A stretch of 64,000 nucleotides of DNA from Maribacter sp. (lineage in GTDB: Bacteria; Bacteroidota; Bacteroidia; Flavobacteriales; Flavobacteriaceae), in assembly GCA_020629285.1 (NCBI GenBank), contig JAHDDP010000007.1:120204-184203 (forward strand), given 5' to 3'. The first letter of the stretch is position 1; the number at the start of each line of letters is the position of its first letter. The notes beneath the pieces were generated by a model. It was given only the letters and a program-made list of their open reading frames with translations, made no database searches and had not been told where the DNA came from. Shown one piece after another: positions 25,540 through 35,119 of this stretch. Made by a program: the position numbers and the translations under genes.

Positions 25540-26172
25540 TTACTCTATAACCGTTACCAAATCTTTCATTGGTTTTCTAACCTTTACTAGATTAACCAAC
25601 CAATCTTCACTTTCATTTCTATAACCTAGTGGTAACAAAACAGCACTACGTAATCCTTTTTCACGTAAGCCTAAAATTTTGTCTACTGCAGCAGGATCAA
25701 AACCTTCAATTGGGGTAGCATCTACTTTTTCAAAAGCTGCTGCTGCTATAGCTTGCGAAAAAGCGATATATGCTTGTTTTGCAGCATGGTTAAAATTTTC
25801 TTCTTCATCTTTTTGTGGATAAGAATCTAGTAACATCTTACGATAGTTTTCCCATCCTTCGTTCTTAAAACCTCTAATCTCATTGGTTAGATCGAACATA
25901 TAATTGATTCTATCTTCGGTATAGGTATCCCAAGCTGCAAAGACAAGTAGGTGTGAACAATCTGTAATCATAGATTGGTTCCAAGCAACAGGTCTTATCT
26001 GTTCCTTAATATCTTGGTTTTTAACCACTATAATTTCAAAAGGCTGTAAGCCGCTTGAAGTTGGGGCCAAACGCGCTGCTTCTAAAATGCGTTCTACTTT
26101 ATCTTCGGCTACTTTTTCTCCGTTCATAGCCTTAGCGGCGTATCTCCAATTTAATTTATCTAATAATTCCAT
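25540..26172 (-). CDS. Nitroreductase family NAD(P)H-dependent oxidoreductase
   Basis: 210 residues. Motifs WRYAAKAMNG, LAPTSSGLQPFEIIVV and the C-terminal LPLGYRNESEDWLVNLVKVRKP define an NfsB-like FMN nitroreductase. It lies 50 bp upstream of the Fe-ADH gene and 10 bp downstream of the NAD(P)-binding gene, all on the minus strand in one operon. Confidence 0.88.
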   Translation of the reverse strand: MELLDKLNWRYAAKAMNGEKVAEDKVERILEAARLAPTSSGLQPFEIIVVKNQDIKEQIRPVAWNQSMITDCSHLLVFAAWDTYTEDRINYMFDLTNEIRGFKNEGWENYRKMLLDSYPQKDEEENFNHAAKQAYIAFSQAIAAAAFEKVDATPIEGFDPAAVDKILGLREKGLRSAVLLPLGYRNESEDWLVNLVKVRKPMKDLVTVIE

Positions 26173-26182
26173 TTTAATCTTT

Positions 26183-26854
26183 CTAATTTAAGTTGCGTTT
26201 TGCTAATTGTTCTATATCGTTTGATGTTATAATAACATCGGTATTACTCGTTGTATTTGCTAAATTCAACATTGCCTGAGCAATGCTTTCTGCATTGATA
26301 ATTCTATATTTTTTCAACGGACCAATAAATAACGGCTGAATGGCTTTAAATACTATTAGTCCTATTTTTTCAAGTGTTCGTTGTTCATCTCTTTCCCCGC
26401 CAATTAATGACGGTCTTAAAATTGATGTATGGGGTATGCCTTGGTTTACAACATCTTGCTCCATTTCTCCCTTTGTTCTATTATAGAACACCTTACTTTT
26501 TTTATTTGCACCCATTGCAGAAACCACTAAGTAGGTAGGGATTCCATTTTCTTTTGCCAATTTTGCCGCAGCAACAGGTATACCGTAATCAATGTCTTTG
26601 TAACGTTTTTTATCTGGAGTTTTCTTTGCAGTAGTACCTATACAACAATACACTTCGTCTGCTATAAATTCTTTTCTAAACTGTTCTAAGTCTAAAAGGT
26701 TTCCTATAAACTGCTGTACTTTAATTGGCAAACCCTCAATTCTTGATCTAGAAAATAATTTTATAGTATCATACCTATCGTCAATAAGTAATTTCTTCAA
26801 CAATAATCCTCCCGTTAAACCCGAAGCTCCTAATATGATGACTGTCTTTTTCAT
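26183..26854 (-). CDS. NAD(P)-binding protein of the atypical-SDR type (HTATIP2-like)
   Basis: 223 residues. The N-terminal Rossmann motif VIILGASGLTGGLLLKKLL, then YCCIGTTAKKTPDKKRY and SAMGANKKSKVFYNRTKGEME, place it with oxidoreductase HTATIP2-like atypical SDRs. It lies 1 bp from the tetR stop and 10 bp from the nitroreductase, so it is co-transcribed with both. A redox role is inferred. Confidence 0.82.
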   Translation of the reverse strand: MKKTVIILGASGLTGGLLLKKLLIDDRYDTIKLFSRSRIEGLPIKVQQFIGNLLDLEQFRKEFIADEVYCCIGTTAKKTPDKKRYKDIDYGIPVAAAKLAKENGIPTYLVVSAMGANKKSKVFYNRTKGEMEQDVVNQGIPHTSILRPSLIGGERDEQRTLEKIGLIVFKAIQPLFIGPLKKYRIINAESIAQAMLNLANTTSNTDVIITSNDIEQLAKRNLN

Positions 26855-26855
26855 T

Positions 26856-27440
26856 CTACTTACACGTTTTAATGCTGCTCCATGCAGCTTCGTAGGCCTG
26901 GTCTAAATGCTCTTTATCCAATGTTACAGAACCTCGGTTTTGAGTAATCATTAAAAATGAAAGCGGATTAATTGAATAGGCATATAACATATAATCTGAC
27001 AATGGTTTTATAACACCTTCTTTTTTACCACGTGCCCATAAATCCAGTAGTGGTTGCAAATGCTTTATGCCTTCTTGTCTGCTAGCTTCATCTATCATTG
27101 GGGTATTATCACATTGCGCCAGAAACATGGCGTCGGCACTTTCCTTTAATTTAAACTCGGCTATTCGTTTCCAAATTACTTTAAATCCTTCTTCAACCGG
27201 CATGGTTTCATCATATGTGGCAAATGCATATGCGGTATAATTAGCCTTTACCTCTATATAGGTTTTATTTACCAAATCTTGTTTGTTTTCAAAATATAGA
27301 TATATGGTGGCAGGAGATACACAGGCCATTTTTGCAATCTTACTCATTGGTGTGGCATGAAATCCATCATTGTTCACCAACTCAATAGTTGCATTAATTA
27401 ATGCGTTTCGTTTATCTATGCTTTTCTGTAATGCTGCCAT
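26856..27440 (-). CDS. TetR/AcrR family transcriptional regulator
   Basis: 194 residues. The N-terminal helix-turn-helix (about 10-55) contains FHATPMSKIAKMACVSPATI and YLYFENKQDLVNKTY, the TetR signature. The C-terminal ligand domain is generic. ATG 27440 was chosen; an upstream reading runs across the operator. It heads its own operon, and a palindrome just upstream suggests autorepression. The same palindrome stands in front of the MDR gene at 1-819. Confidence 0.9.
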   Translation of the reverse strand: MAALQKSIDKRNALINATIELVNNDGFHATPMSKIAKMACVSPATIYLYFENKQDLVNKTYIEVKANYTAYAFATYDETMPVEEGFKVIWKRIAEFKLKESADAMFLAQCDNTPMIDEASRQEGIKHLQPLLDLWARGKKEGVIKPLSDYMLYAYSINPLSFLMITQNRGSVTLDKEHLDQAYEAAWSSIKTCK

Positions 27441-27458
27441 AACTATGATTTCTTGGTA

Positions 27459-27466
27459 CAAAACTA
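27459..27466 (-). promoter_or_regulatory. -7 promoter box (TAGTTTTG) of the tetR operon
   Basis: On the minus strand TAGTTTTG matches TAnnTTTG and lies about 20 bp upstream of the tetR ATG. The palindromic operator at 27472-27485 is immediately upstream. Confidence 0.5.
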
Positions 27467-27471
27467 CAAAA

Positions 27472-27485
27472 AATGAACGTTCATT
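27472..27485. promoter_or_regulatory. TetR-type operator palindrome, copy 2
   Basis: AATGAACGTTCATT is a perfect 14-bp palindrome between the -7 box and the upstream spacer of the tetR operon. It differs by one base from the copy at 961-974. Confidence 0.6.
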
Positions 27486-27685
27486 CTTTTTTATTAACAC
27501 AACTTTAATTTAAATATCGTGGTGGGATCAAAAAAAACATAATATCCTTATAATTTCTAAGAAGATTCTACAAACAACTTATTTCTTAATTCTCTAATTT
27601 TAAAAAGTACAATAAAGGTAGTTCCCACGTCCTTTTCAATTTTAAATTGAATCCCTTAACTTGATTTCCTAAATTATTATTGAAG

Positions 27686-28897
27686 ATGTACAAAATTCTA
27701 TCTCTAGACGGTGGTGGCAGTTGGGCTATTATTCAATTACTTACCTTAAAAGATAGATATGGTAATTTAACGGGTCACGATATTTTAAGAAAATTTGATC
27801 TTGTAATTGCCAATTCGGGTGGTAGTATCGTTCTTGCTGCTTTAGCTGAAAATTATACCATTGACAAAGCCATTTCACTTTTTAAAGAACAGAAAAACCG
27901 AGAGCTTATTTTTCATAAGAACTCTTTTAAAGATCGTTATTTTCCTGTTGACTATTTAGGACTTTTTAATGCGGGATTTGGACCAAAATATAGTACTACC
28001 AAAAAAAAGGAAGCTTTTGAAAATCTATTCCCACAGATTGATGAAATACAAATGGATGAAATTCCTAAACTCATTGGTAAAGCATCCCTCAAAATAGTTA
28101 TTGCCACATATGATGCTTTAAATAATCGTGCAAAATTCTTTAAATCGTTCTCAACAAACCCAGATACTTACGATTCCGTTAGACTTACACAAGCTATAAA
28201 CGGATCATCTAACGCCCCTGTTCAATATTTCGATTTTCCGGCACGTTTTAAAGCGAAGCAAAGTGATATATATTATGAGTTATGGGATGGTGCCTTAGGC
28301 GGATTCAATAACCCTATTCTAGCCGGAATCATAGAAGCCTATAAGCTAGGAGTGGATTTAAAGACCTTGCGCATAGTTTCGCTTGGTACAAGTAATTCGC
28401 TGATGTCTGCAGATGCTAAAAAAAACTTTTGGGACTGGAAACAGATTGCGGTAATATTTAGGAGAAAGAAATTTGCTTTTTCTAAATGGAAACCACAATT
28501 CAATTTCTTTAAAGAAACCGTATTGCACCAAGCAAAAACTATTTTATACCAACCACCAGATACGGCCAACTATATTGCTATGATGTTTTTACAGGTAGCT
28601 ACGAACAAAGCACTTAACGAGCAAATTATACGTTTATCACCTTTAATTCATTATGATGAACACACCGAAAACTCAATAATTCCTTTAGTTCAAGATTTAT
28701 ATAAATTAGATATGGATCTAACTAAAGATGAAGAAATTGAAACATTGATCAAATGTTTTGATGCTTGGAAAAGCGGAAAACTATATAATCAGCCTATAGA
28801 ATTCAAAGTGGAACGAAATAATAATCTATCTCTCATCAAAGGCGATAAATGGTATCGAGAGGGTGTGGATAGGTGGAGGAGTTGGGAAAATGTATAA
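27686..28897 (+). CDS. Patatin-like phospholipase family protein (2)
   Basis: 403 residues. LSLDGGGSWAIIQLL is the oxyanion loop, the nucleophile elbow reads VIANSGGSIV, and the aspartate of the dyad lies in LWDGALGGF. The elbow has Ala in place of the first Gly of GxSxG. No signal peptide. An N-terminal TTG at 27680 was not used. The C-terminal ~130 residues after the patatin domain are unassigned. Confidence 0.82.
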   Translation: MYKILSLDGGGSWAIIQLLTLKDRYGNLTGHDILRKFDLVIANSGGSIVLAALAENYTIDKAISLFKEQKNRELIFHKNSFKDRYFPVDYLGLFNAGFGPKYSTTKKKEAFENLFPQIDEIQMDEIPKLIGKASLKIVIATYDALNNRAKFFKSFSTNPDTYDSVRLTQAINGSSNAPVQYFDFPARFKAKQSDIYYELWDGALGGFNNPILAGIIEAYKLGVDLKTLRIVSLGTSNSLMSADAKKNFWDWKQIAVIFRRKKFAFSKWKPQFNFFKETVLHQAKTILYQPPDTANYIAMMFLQVATNKALNEQIIRLSPLIHYDEHTENSIIPLVQDLYKLDMDLTKDEEIETLIKCFDAWKSGKLYNQPIEFKVERNNNLSLIKGDKWYREGVDRWRSWENV

Positions 28898-29018
28898 ATT
28901 CATATTTTATTCAGCGAAATGCCGTAAAATATTATTTATTGTGTTAAATTTAACATTAATGTAACATTGTTCATTTACAACGGCACTGTTATATATTAAT
29001 TTTTAACACTATATTTTT

Positions 29019-30059
29019 ATGAAGAACACTTTTAAAAAAACTAACAAATTTTTGACTTTAGGTTGCGCTTTTGGTGTATTATTATTCACTTCTTGTACAG
29101 ACGAAACATCGGTATTGAATGCAGAAGAATCGCAAGAAGCAAAACCTTTGGAAATCGCTTTAAAAGCGCCAACAAATTCCCCTATTATCATAGATGATCT
29201 TGGAGTTACAGATTTGCAAACGGCAAAATCAAGTAATGCTACCAAAGGTCGTTACAACATTACATTAAAGTATTTATTACCTCCTACGGAAAGACAAGTG
29301 GAAGTATTTGAAGCTGCTGCAGCAAGATGGGAACGTATAATCATCAAAGATGTGCCAGATGTTGCTGGTCCAATACCTTCAGCTTTTGCCGGTTTTCCAG
29401 ATATTGATGCTATCGATGATTTGGTTATTGAAGTAGCTTTGGCTCCAATTGATGGACCTGGAGGAATTTTAGGTCAGGCAGGACCTCAATACGTAAGAAC
29501 GGAAGATTTTCTGTCCTTGACCGGAGTTATGTTCTTTGATGTTGAAGATTTAGATTTTCTTGAAGAGATCGATTTGTTCGAAGAAGTTATCGTACATGAA
29601 ATGGGTCATGTTTTAGGCGTAGGTACACTTTGGAACACGGCTCCGTTCGGATTTGACAGAACGCTAAGAGCAGGACCTGATAACAATCCTTACTTTACTG
29701 GTAAAAAAGCAAATGTATTCTGGAACGCAGAAGGTGGTACAGATGAATTACCAATTGAGAATATGGGTGGTCCTGGTACAGCATTAGGGCACTGGAGAGA
29801 GTCTACCTTAAATAATGAACTTATGACAGGCTTTTTAAATCTTGGAGAAAATCCTTTAAGTAGAATAACAGCTGGATCTATGAGAGATTTAGGTTATAGT
29901 TCAGCTTCTGTTGGCGAGTCTTATGACTTACCTCGAGGTACTCAAGGTGTTGACATCAATGATCTTGGTGATTTTGGAACTGATGAAAATCAAGGTTTAA
30001 ATATTGCTAAAATGGAAGAATTAGTTCCGTTAAGAGGTTTTGTCAACGTTAAAAAATAA
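29019..30059 (+). CDS. Leishmanolysin-like zinc metallopeptidase lipoprotein
   Basis: 346 residues. Lipobox FTSC near residue 27. The active site reads EVIVHEMGHVLGVGTLW, with the HExxH zinc motif, and a later conserved His is in ALGHWRES. The order resembles leishmanolysin (M8) peptidases used in secreted proteolysis. The protein is exported and lipid-anchored. It is monocistronic, followed by a strong terminator. Confidence 0.82.
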   Translation: MKNTFKKTNKFLTLGCAFGVLLFTSCTDETSVLNAEESQEAKPLEIALKAPTNSPIIIDDLGVTDLQTAKSSNATKGRYNITLKYLLPPTERQVEVFEAAAARWERIIIKDVPDVAGPIPSAFAGFPDIDAIDDLVIEVALAPIDGPGGILGQAGPQYVRTEDFLSLTGVMFFDVEDLDFLEEIDLFEEVIVHEMGHVLGVGTLWNTAPFGFDRTLRAGPDNNPYFTGKKANVFWNAEGGTDELPIENMGGPGTALGHWRESTLNNELMTGFLNLGENPLSRITAGSMRDLGYSSASVGESYDLPRGTQGVDINDLGDFGTDENQGLNIAKMEELVPLRGFVNVKK

Positions 30060-30100
30060 CGCTTAATTAGTATTAGTTTACTGAGTAGCATTACTAATAT

Positions 30101-30137
30101 AAAGCTTGCATCATTTAATTATGATGCAAGCTTTTTT
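30101..30137 (+). terminator. Intrinsic terminator after the metallopeptidase gene
   Basis: AAAGCTTGCATCAT and ATGATGCAAGCTTT form a 14-bp perfect stem around TTAATT, followed by a T-run. Confidence 0.9.
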
Positions 30138-30255
30138 AATTATATGCTGTTTAAAACTCATCGCTCTTAAATCATCTAATTACTTTAATTATAACCTTTT
30201 GTCGTTAATACCCTCGCCTAGTGAAACTGTACCTATCTTTGCATAAAATTATTTT

Positions 30256-31608
30256 ATGTCAAGCCAATTTTCGGATTTAGGAATCAATATTGAAATTAAA
30301 CAGAGTTTAAAGGAATTACAAATTACAGTACCTACTGATATACAAAAAAAATGTATTCCTGTTGTTCTAAATAAAAAAGAAGACCTTGTTGCATTGGCAA
30401 AAACCGGTACGGGTAAAACCGCTGCTTTTGGTTTACCATTACTGCAATTAATCAAAACAGAAAGCTCAGTCGTACAAGCTGTTATATTGGCACCTACAAG
30501 AGAATTGGCACAACAAATACACGCCAACCTAATTTCATATGCCAAACATAGTCCGGCAATATCAATTGCCGCAGTATGCGGTGGTATACCAATAAAACCT
30601 CAAATAGAACGATTAAAAGAGGATACTCATATTGTAATAGCTACGCCTGGTCGTTTAGTTGATTTAGTGAAACGCGAGGCTATTGATATTAAGAAATTAA
30701 AGTACTTGGTTTTAGATGAAGCCGATGAAATGGTCACTGCTTTGAAAGAAGATTTAGATACCATTATCGAAGACATTCCGAAATCTCGCCGTACACTTTT
30801 GTTTACGGCTACCATGTCTGGAGCTATAAAGCAGTTGGTTCAAAATTACATGTCTAAACATGTGGTACATGTAGAAGCTGATATGTCTACCGTTGGTCAT
30901 CAAGGTATTGATCATAAATATGTGGTAGTAGAGCCCATTGAAAAATTAGATGTGCTTATGCACTTTTTAAATACAAAAGAAGGGCAACGTGGCATCATTT
31001 TCTGTAAAACAAAGGCGGCAGTAAATAAGTTGGCTAAAAAATTAGCTATAAATAAATTTTCATCAGGTGCTCTGCACGGTAGTTTATCTCAAGGGATCAG
31101 AGACCGAATAATGGGACAATTCAGAGAAGGGCATGTCGATATATTGGTAGCTACCGATTTAGCCGCGCGTGGTATCGATGTAAAAGAACTTGGGTACGTA
31201 ATTAACTATCATTTACCTGACACTTACGATGCCTATGTTCACCGTAGCGGAAGAACCGCCAGAGCAGGGGAGAAGGGACTTTCATTAACCATTCTACAAA
31301 AAGAGGAAGTTGCAGAAGTATTTGATTTTGAAAAAGAATTAGGTATTTCTTTCTCAAAATACCAAAAGGCAGATGCACAGAGTATAGAAGAAAACAATAC
31401 ATTGCTTTGGGCAAAGAAAATATTTAAAACCAAGCCTAACCGCGAGGTATCCGAAGAATTTATAACTAAAATAAGAACCATTTTCCATCACTTGACCAAA
31501 GACGAATTGGTAGAGAAAATATTGGCGAACCATATAGCCCAAACTACTAGTCTACCTATAAAACCTGAAGAGCCGAAAAGGAAAAAAAATCAGAAAGGGA
31601 ACAGTTAA
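30256..31608 (+). CDS. DEAD/DEAH-box RNA helicase
   Basis: 450 residues with both RecA domains. Motif I AKTGTGKTAAFG, motif Ia PTRELAQQI, motif II VLDEADEM, motif III FTATMSGA, motif IV IIFCKTKAAV and motif VI HRSGRTARAG are all present. A basic C-terminal tail resembles RhlE/DbpA-type helicases that act in ribosome assembly or RNA turnover. A bidirectional terminator separates it from the convergent RpoD-like gene. Confidence 0.92.
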   Translation: MSSQFSDLGINIEIKQSLKELQITVPTDIQKKCIPVVLNKKEDLVALAKTGTGKTAAFGLPLLQLIKTESSVVQAVILAPTRELAQQIHANLISYAKHSPAISIAAVCGGIPIKPQIERLKEDTHIVIATPGRLVDLVKREAIDIKKLKYLVLDEADEMVTALKEDLDTIIEDIPKSRRTLLFTATMSGAIKQLVQNYMSKHVVHVEADMSTVGHQGIDHKYVVVEPIEKLDVLMHFLNTKEGQRGIIFCKTKAAVNKLAKKLAINKFSSGALHGSLSQGIRDRIMGQFREGHVDILVATDLAARGIDVKELGYVINYHLPDTYDAYVHRSGRTARAGEKGLSLTILQKEEVAEVFDFEKELGISFSKYQKADAQSIEENNTLLWAKKIFKTKPNREVSEEFITKIRTIFHHLTKDELVEKILANHIAQTTSLPIKPEEPKRKKNQKGNS

Positions 31609-31638
31609 TAGTTTTCGTTTACAACATCTTAATGCATA

Positions 31639-31668
31639 AAAAAGCCGACTTGAATAAGTCGGCTTTTT
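31639..31668. terminator. Bidirectional intrinsic terminator between helicase and sigma factor
   Basis: AAAAAGCCGACTT pairs with AAGTCGGCTTTTT around GAAT. A-run and T-run flank the stem, so it can stop transcription from both convergent genes. Confidence 0.9.
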
Positions 31669-31688
31669 AATATATTTTAAATTGTCTT

Positions 31689-32549
31689 CTACAAATATGC
31701 TTTCAGTACTTCGTTTTGAGATTTATTTCGAAGCTTACGAACGGCCTTCTCTCTTATCTGTCGTACTCTTTCTCTTGTTAAATCAAAAAGCTCTCCAATT
31801 TCACTTAAACTTTTAGGACTTCTTTCTCCAAGACCATAATACAGCTTAATAATTTCACTTTCCCTATTCGGTAACGTATTTAACGCTTGATCAAGATCTG
31901 TTTTAAGAGAATCCATCATCATATTGGCATCGGGTCTGTTTGCGTCTTTATTACTTACTACATCATATAAGTTAGACGATTCACCTTCCTGAAAAGGTGC
32001 ATCCATAGACAAGTGCTTACCTGAATTCTTTAAAGCAAGTTTTACTTGTGTGCTACTCATATCAAGTTCTCTAGCTATTTCAGTAGTACTTGGTGGTCTT
32101 TGTAACGATTGCTCTAGCGTAGAAAATACTTTATTAATTTTACTTATTTCCCCAATTTTATTCAGTGGAATACGCACCATACGAGATTGCTCAGAAATAG
32201 ATTGCAGTATAGATTGTCTGATCCACCATACGGCATATGATATAAACTTAAAACCTCTAGTTTCGTCAAAGCGTTTTGCTGCCTTTACCAAACCAATATT
32301 TCCTTCATTGATTAAATCTGAAAGTCGTAATCCACTACCCTGATATTGTTTTGCCGTAGATACTACAAAACGTAGGTTGGCGTTTACTAATGTAGTTAGG
32401 GCAATTTGATCTCCTTCACGTATTCTTCTTGCCAGCTCCACTTCCTCTTCTGCGGTAATCAAATCAATTTTTGATATTTCTTGAAAGTACTTTTCTAATG
32501 ATTTAGTGTCTCTGTTTGTAATTTGTTTGGTGATCTTCAGTTGCCTCAT
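31689..32549 (-). CDS. Sigma-70 family RNA polymerase sigma factor, RpoD/SigA-like
   Basis: 286 residues, without region 1.1, as in Bacteroidota primary sigma factors. Region 2 holds NANLRFVVSTAKQYQG, DLINEGNIGLVKAAKRFDE and FKFISYAVWWIRQSIL; region 4 ends ELFDLTRERVRQIREKAVRKL. Against typical flavobacterial RpoD the sequence is noticeably diverged (LRLSDLINEGN, LKNSGKHLSMD, C-terminus LKAYL), so this may be a paralogue rather than the housekeeping factor. Only comparison with the rest of the genome can decide. It recognises promoters such as TTG-N-TAnnTTTG. Confidence 0.85.
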   Translation of the reverse strand: MRQLKITKQITNRDTKSLEKYFQEISKIDLITAEEEVELARRIREGDQIALTTLVNANLRFVVSTAKQYQGSGLRLSDLINEGNIGLVKAAKRFDETRGFKFISYAVWWIRQSILQSISEQSRMVRIPLNKIGEISKINKVFSTLEQSLQRPPSTTEIARELDMSSTQVKLALKNSGKHLSMDAPFQEGESSNLYDVVSNKDANRPDANMMMDSLKTDLDQALNTLPNRESEIIKLYYGLGERSPKSLSEIGELFDLTRERVRQIREKAVRKLRNKSQNEVLKAYL

Positions 32550-32870
32550 ATATTATTTTGTTTTTTATAGTTACTATAATTTAAACTTTTTTTTAATGAA
32601 TTCCTAGTAAAATTTAATATTTATTGAAATTATATTAGTAAAATATTGAATTTGGCTAATTAATTTCATCAATTTACTACTGAGTAGTGTTATTTTATCA
32701 AATTAATAAAATTAAGGGAATCTCTTTTAGGATGTAGAAAAGGAACTCTATTTATGCACACAGAAAGATTCATATGTTGCATACAACAATTTAAGTGTTG
32801 TTTTGAGGTCGAGGTTTCATCTTATAAACTTAAAATCTATAAAAAGGAAGCAGTTTTATACTTTTAATTT
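32550..32870. other. Intergenic region upstream of the sigma factor
   Basis: Very AT-rich sequence with no credible gene. It presumably carries the sigma-factor promoter. No riboswitch-like motif was recognised. Confidence 0.4.
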
Positions 32871-32911
32871 AAAAATAAAAATCCTGTCTAAATTTCTATT
32901 AGATAGGATTT
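32871..32911 (-). terminator. Intrinsic terminator after the nitroreductase at 32933
   Basis: AAATCCTGTCTAA (32879-32891) pairs with TTAGATAGGATTT (32899-32911) with one G-T wobble. On the minus strand it is followed by TTTTATTTT. Confidence 0.7.
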
Positions 32912-32932
32912 AAAATATCTTTACTTAAAGTT

Positions 32933-33625
32933 TTACTCGTAAAATTCCGAAATAGCTTCTATCGGTTTTCGTTCAATATTTGGTACGTAAGTTGGCGTCT
33001 TAGGGTAACCTACTGGCAACAGCAAAAATGCTCGTTCATTGCTTGGTCTATTCAATAGTTTTGCCAAAAAATTCATGGGGCTAGGAGTATGAGTCAGTGT
33101 AACTAAACCCGCATTGTGTATTGCAGTTATTAACATACCTGCGGCAATGCCTACAGATTCATTAACGTAGTAATTATTTACCTTTTTACCATCGTTATCT
33201 AAATCATGTACTTTCTTAAAAACGATAATAAGCCACGGTGCATCTTCTAAAAAGGGCTTGTACATATTTGTACCCATCGGCTCAAGATCTTTTAACCAAC
33301 GGTCGCTCATTCTACTTTCATAACTTTCCTTTTCTTCTGCTTCGGCAGCCTCTCTGATCTTTGCCTTTAATGTAGTATTAGAAACAGCACAGAAGGTCCA
33401 AGGTTGTTTATGCGCACCAGACGGTGCCGTAGAAGCCGTTTTTATTAAAGTTTCAATTACTTCTTTAGGTATTGGTGTACTTGCATATTCTCTAACGGAT
33501 CTTCTTTCATCTAAATGTTTATAAAAGTCCTCACTTTTGACAATGAGTTCTTCTTTCGACAATGCATTTTCTTTATAAAGTACATGTGTATGTCCGTTAA
33601 TAGATATATGAGATTCAGTTGCCAT
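32933..33625 (-). CDS. Nitroreductase family protein, iodotyrosine-deiodinase/BluB-like
   Basis: 230 residues. ERRSVREYASTPIPKEVIE is the FMN-phosphate motif, TAPSGAHKQPWTFCAV the isoalloxazine region, and a C-terminal LLPVGYPKTPTYVPN closes the fold. The longer insertion and GAHKQPW resemble the IYD/BluB subgroup rather than NfsB. The physiological substrate is unknown. It is monocistronic, with a -7 box TATCTTTG upstream and a terminator downstream. Confidence 0.83.
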   Translation of the reverse strand: MATESHISINGHTHVLYKENALSKEELIVKSEDFYKHLDERRSVREYASTPIPKEVIETLIKTASTAPSGAHKQPWTFCAVSNTTLKAKIREAAEAEEKESYESRMSDRWLKDLEPMGTNMYKPFLEDAPWLIIVFKKVHDLDNDGKKVNNYYVNESVGIAAGMLITAIHNAGLVTLTHTPSPMNFLAKLLNRPSNERAFLLLPVGYPKTPTYVPNIERKPIEAISEFYE

Positions 33626-33660
33626 TTTTGAAGTAAGGTTTTAATTGCAAATTCTATTCT

Positions 33661-33668
33661 CAAAGATA
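33661..33668 (-). promoter_or_regulatory. -7 promoter box (TATCTTTG) of the nitroreductase at 32933
   Basis: On the minus strand TATCTTTG lies 36 bp upstream of the ATG. Upstream AAACCCATT and TTTGTACAG resemble the ACC half-sites, but their spacing is about 22/32 instead of 21/30. Confidence 0.45.
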
Positions 33669-33778
33669 TTGTTTTTTCATTGATCTTAAAGGCTGTACAA
33701 ATCGACTTTAGAATGGGTTTTATTATATGTTAATTATCAGTATTTACGCCTTTTAATGATATAGTTTACAGTATTCGA

Positions 33779-35119
33779 TTAATTATAAGATGGTAATTCA
33801 ACAACATAAGAATCTATAGAAGTTCCATCTTCGCTACCGCTCCAATCAGAACCAAAAAGTACTCGTGTACCTGTTGGGCTAATTACCGCATGTGGTTCTC
33901 CCCAATAATCGAATTTTTTTTCATCTGCCCTATGATGCCCTATTCTATATACCTCAATATTACCTGGCTCAACACGAGCAATCACTAACTCTTGATCTAA
34001 CAATGCCTGACCATCTCCTTCAAAGCCTATAATAGAAGCAGCGATCCATCCCGGGTTTTTATGGGCTACTGCAGAAATATGGGTTCCCTTTTTTGGATAT
34101 GCATATCCTAAATCTTCTGATATAACCGGTAAACAATCACCTGTATTTAAATCATAAGCAATGATGTTTCCTTGACATCAACCATTTGGTCCTACATCAA
34201 AACTAACGGAAAAATCGGTATCGGTACCATCTACCATTTTACCTAAGCATGAATGTTCTGGTTTACTCTTATTTAGTCTTGCTTTAAAATTACCGTCGGC
34301 ATCATATGACGATACATTATGATAAAACAAGCTTCCACTAGGTGCTGGCATAGCTGCTGTATAGTTTACATCACCTATATTAAAGGTTACAAGTTCTTCA
34401 GTTGAAAATCTATAGGAATACGTTTCGCTATTATCACATCTAAAGCCTATAACATCAGAATCCCAAGACATCATTTGTACATCATTGCCCATACTGATGC
34501 TTCCCGTACAATTAGTAAGTTCTTTTAGATTCACCAGCACCTCCTTATTCCCAGAAGACACGGAGTACTTTATAAATTCATCTGTAACCGAGTCTAAATA
34601 ATATAAAATATCAGGGTCGTTGAAATCCCAAAATAATTGTTCCAAATCATCTGGGCGCACATCATCTAGGTTCCTAATAAACCCATAACTCATTCCATCT
34701 AACAATTTATGTACCCCATTAGTTTGGTCATACAAAATCATTCTACTTTCATCGGCGTTCCATGCCTGTATCGTACTGTACATAGGTTTAATAACTCCGC
34801 CACTACCAGCATTTGAAATTCTACGAACAAGAGTTCCAAAAGACGGATCTACTATAGTTTCTAAATAATCTGGTTTTGCAATATCTTGCATAGGGTGGGG
34901 TTCAAGATCGTTTGCAAAGAGTGTTGTTGCTACGTCTACTGGTGTTGTATTTTCATTAGAAGTTGTCTCCAAATCTTCCTCATCTTCAACTGATTCTTCT
35001 ACGGTCTCCGTTTCAGTATCACTCCTATTATTTTCCATCAAAATGGCTTCTTCATTGGTACAACTTAATAAGACACAACTGAGACTTAATAACCATAGGT
35101 AATTCTTAGATTTTCTCAT
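33779..35119 (-). pseudogene. WD40/TolB-like lipoprotein gene interrupted by in-frame TGA
   Basis: One continuous minus-strand frame of 447 codons, interrupted only at 34178-34180 by TGA. The N-terminal 313 codons carry a lipobox (LLSC) and beta-propeller segments; after the TGA the frame continues for 132 codons with strands of the same kind (ISPTGTRVLFGSDWSGSEDG). Junction residues are GPNG-TGA-CQGN. The simplest reading is a recent nonsense mutation (or a base error), leaving a truncated exported protein. Without the stop it would be a 446-residue six-bladed propeller lipoprotein of unknown function. Confidence 0.75.

Noticed and set aside
33661..33718. Nitroreductase at 32933 as a fourth exact AraC-regulon member
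   Set aside because: ACC-like sites are about 22 and 32 bp apart from each other and TTTG, not 21 and 30.
34178..34180. Selenocysteine at the TGA
   Set aside because: An exported propeller lipoprotein is an unlikely selenoprotein, no SECIS-like hairpin is evident just downstream, and a nonsense change explains it.
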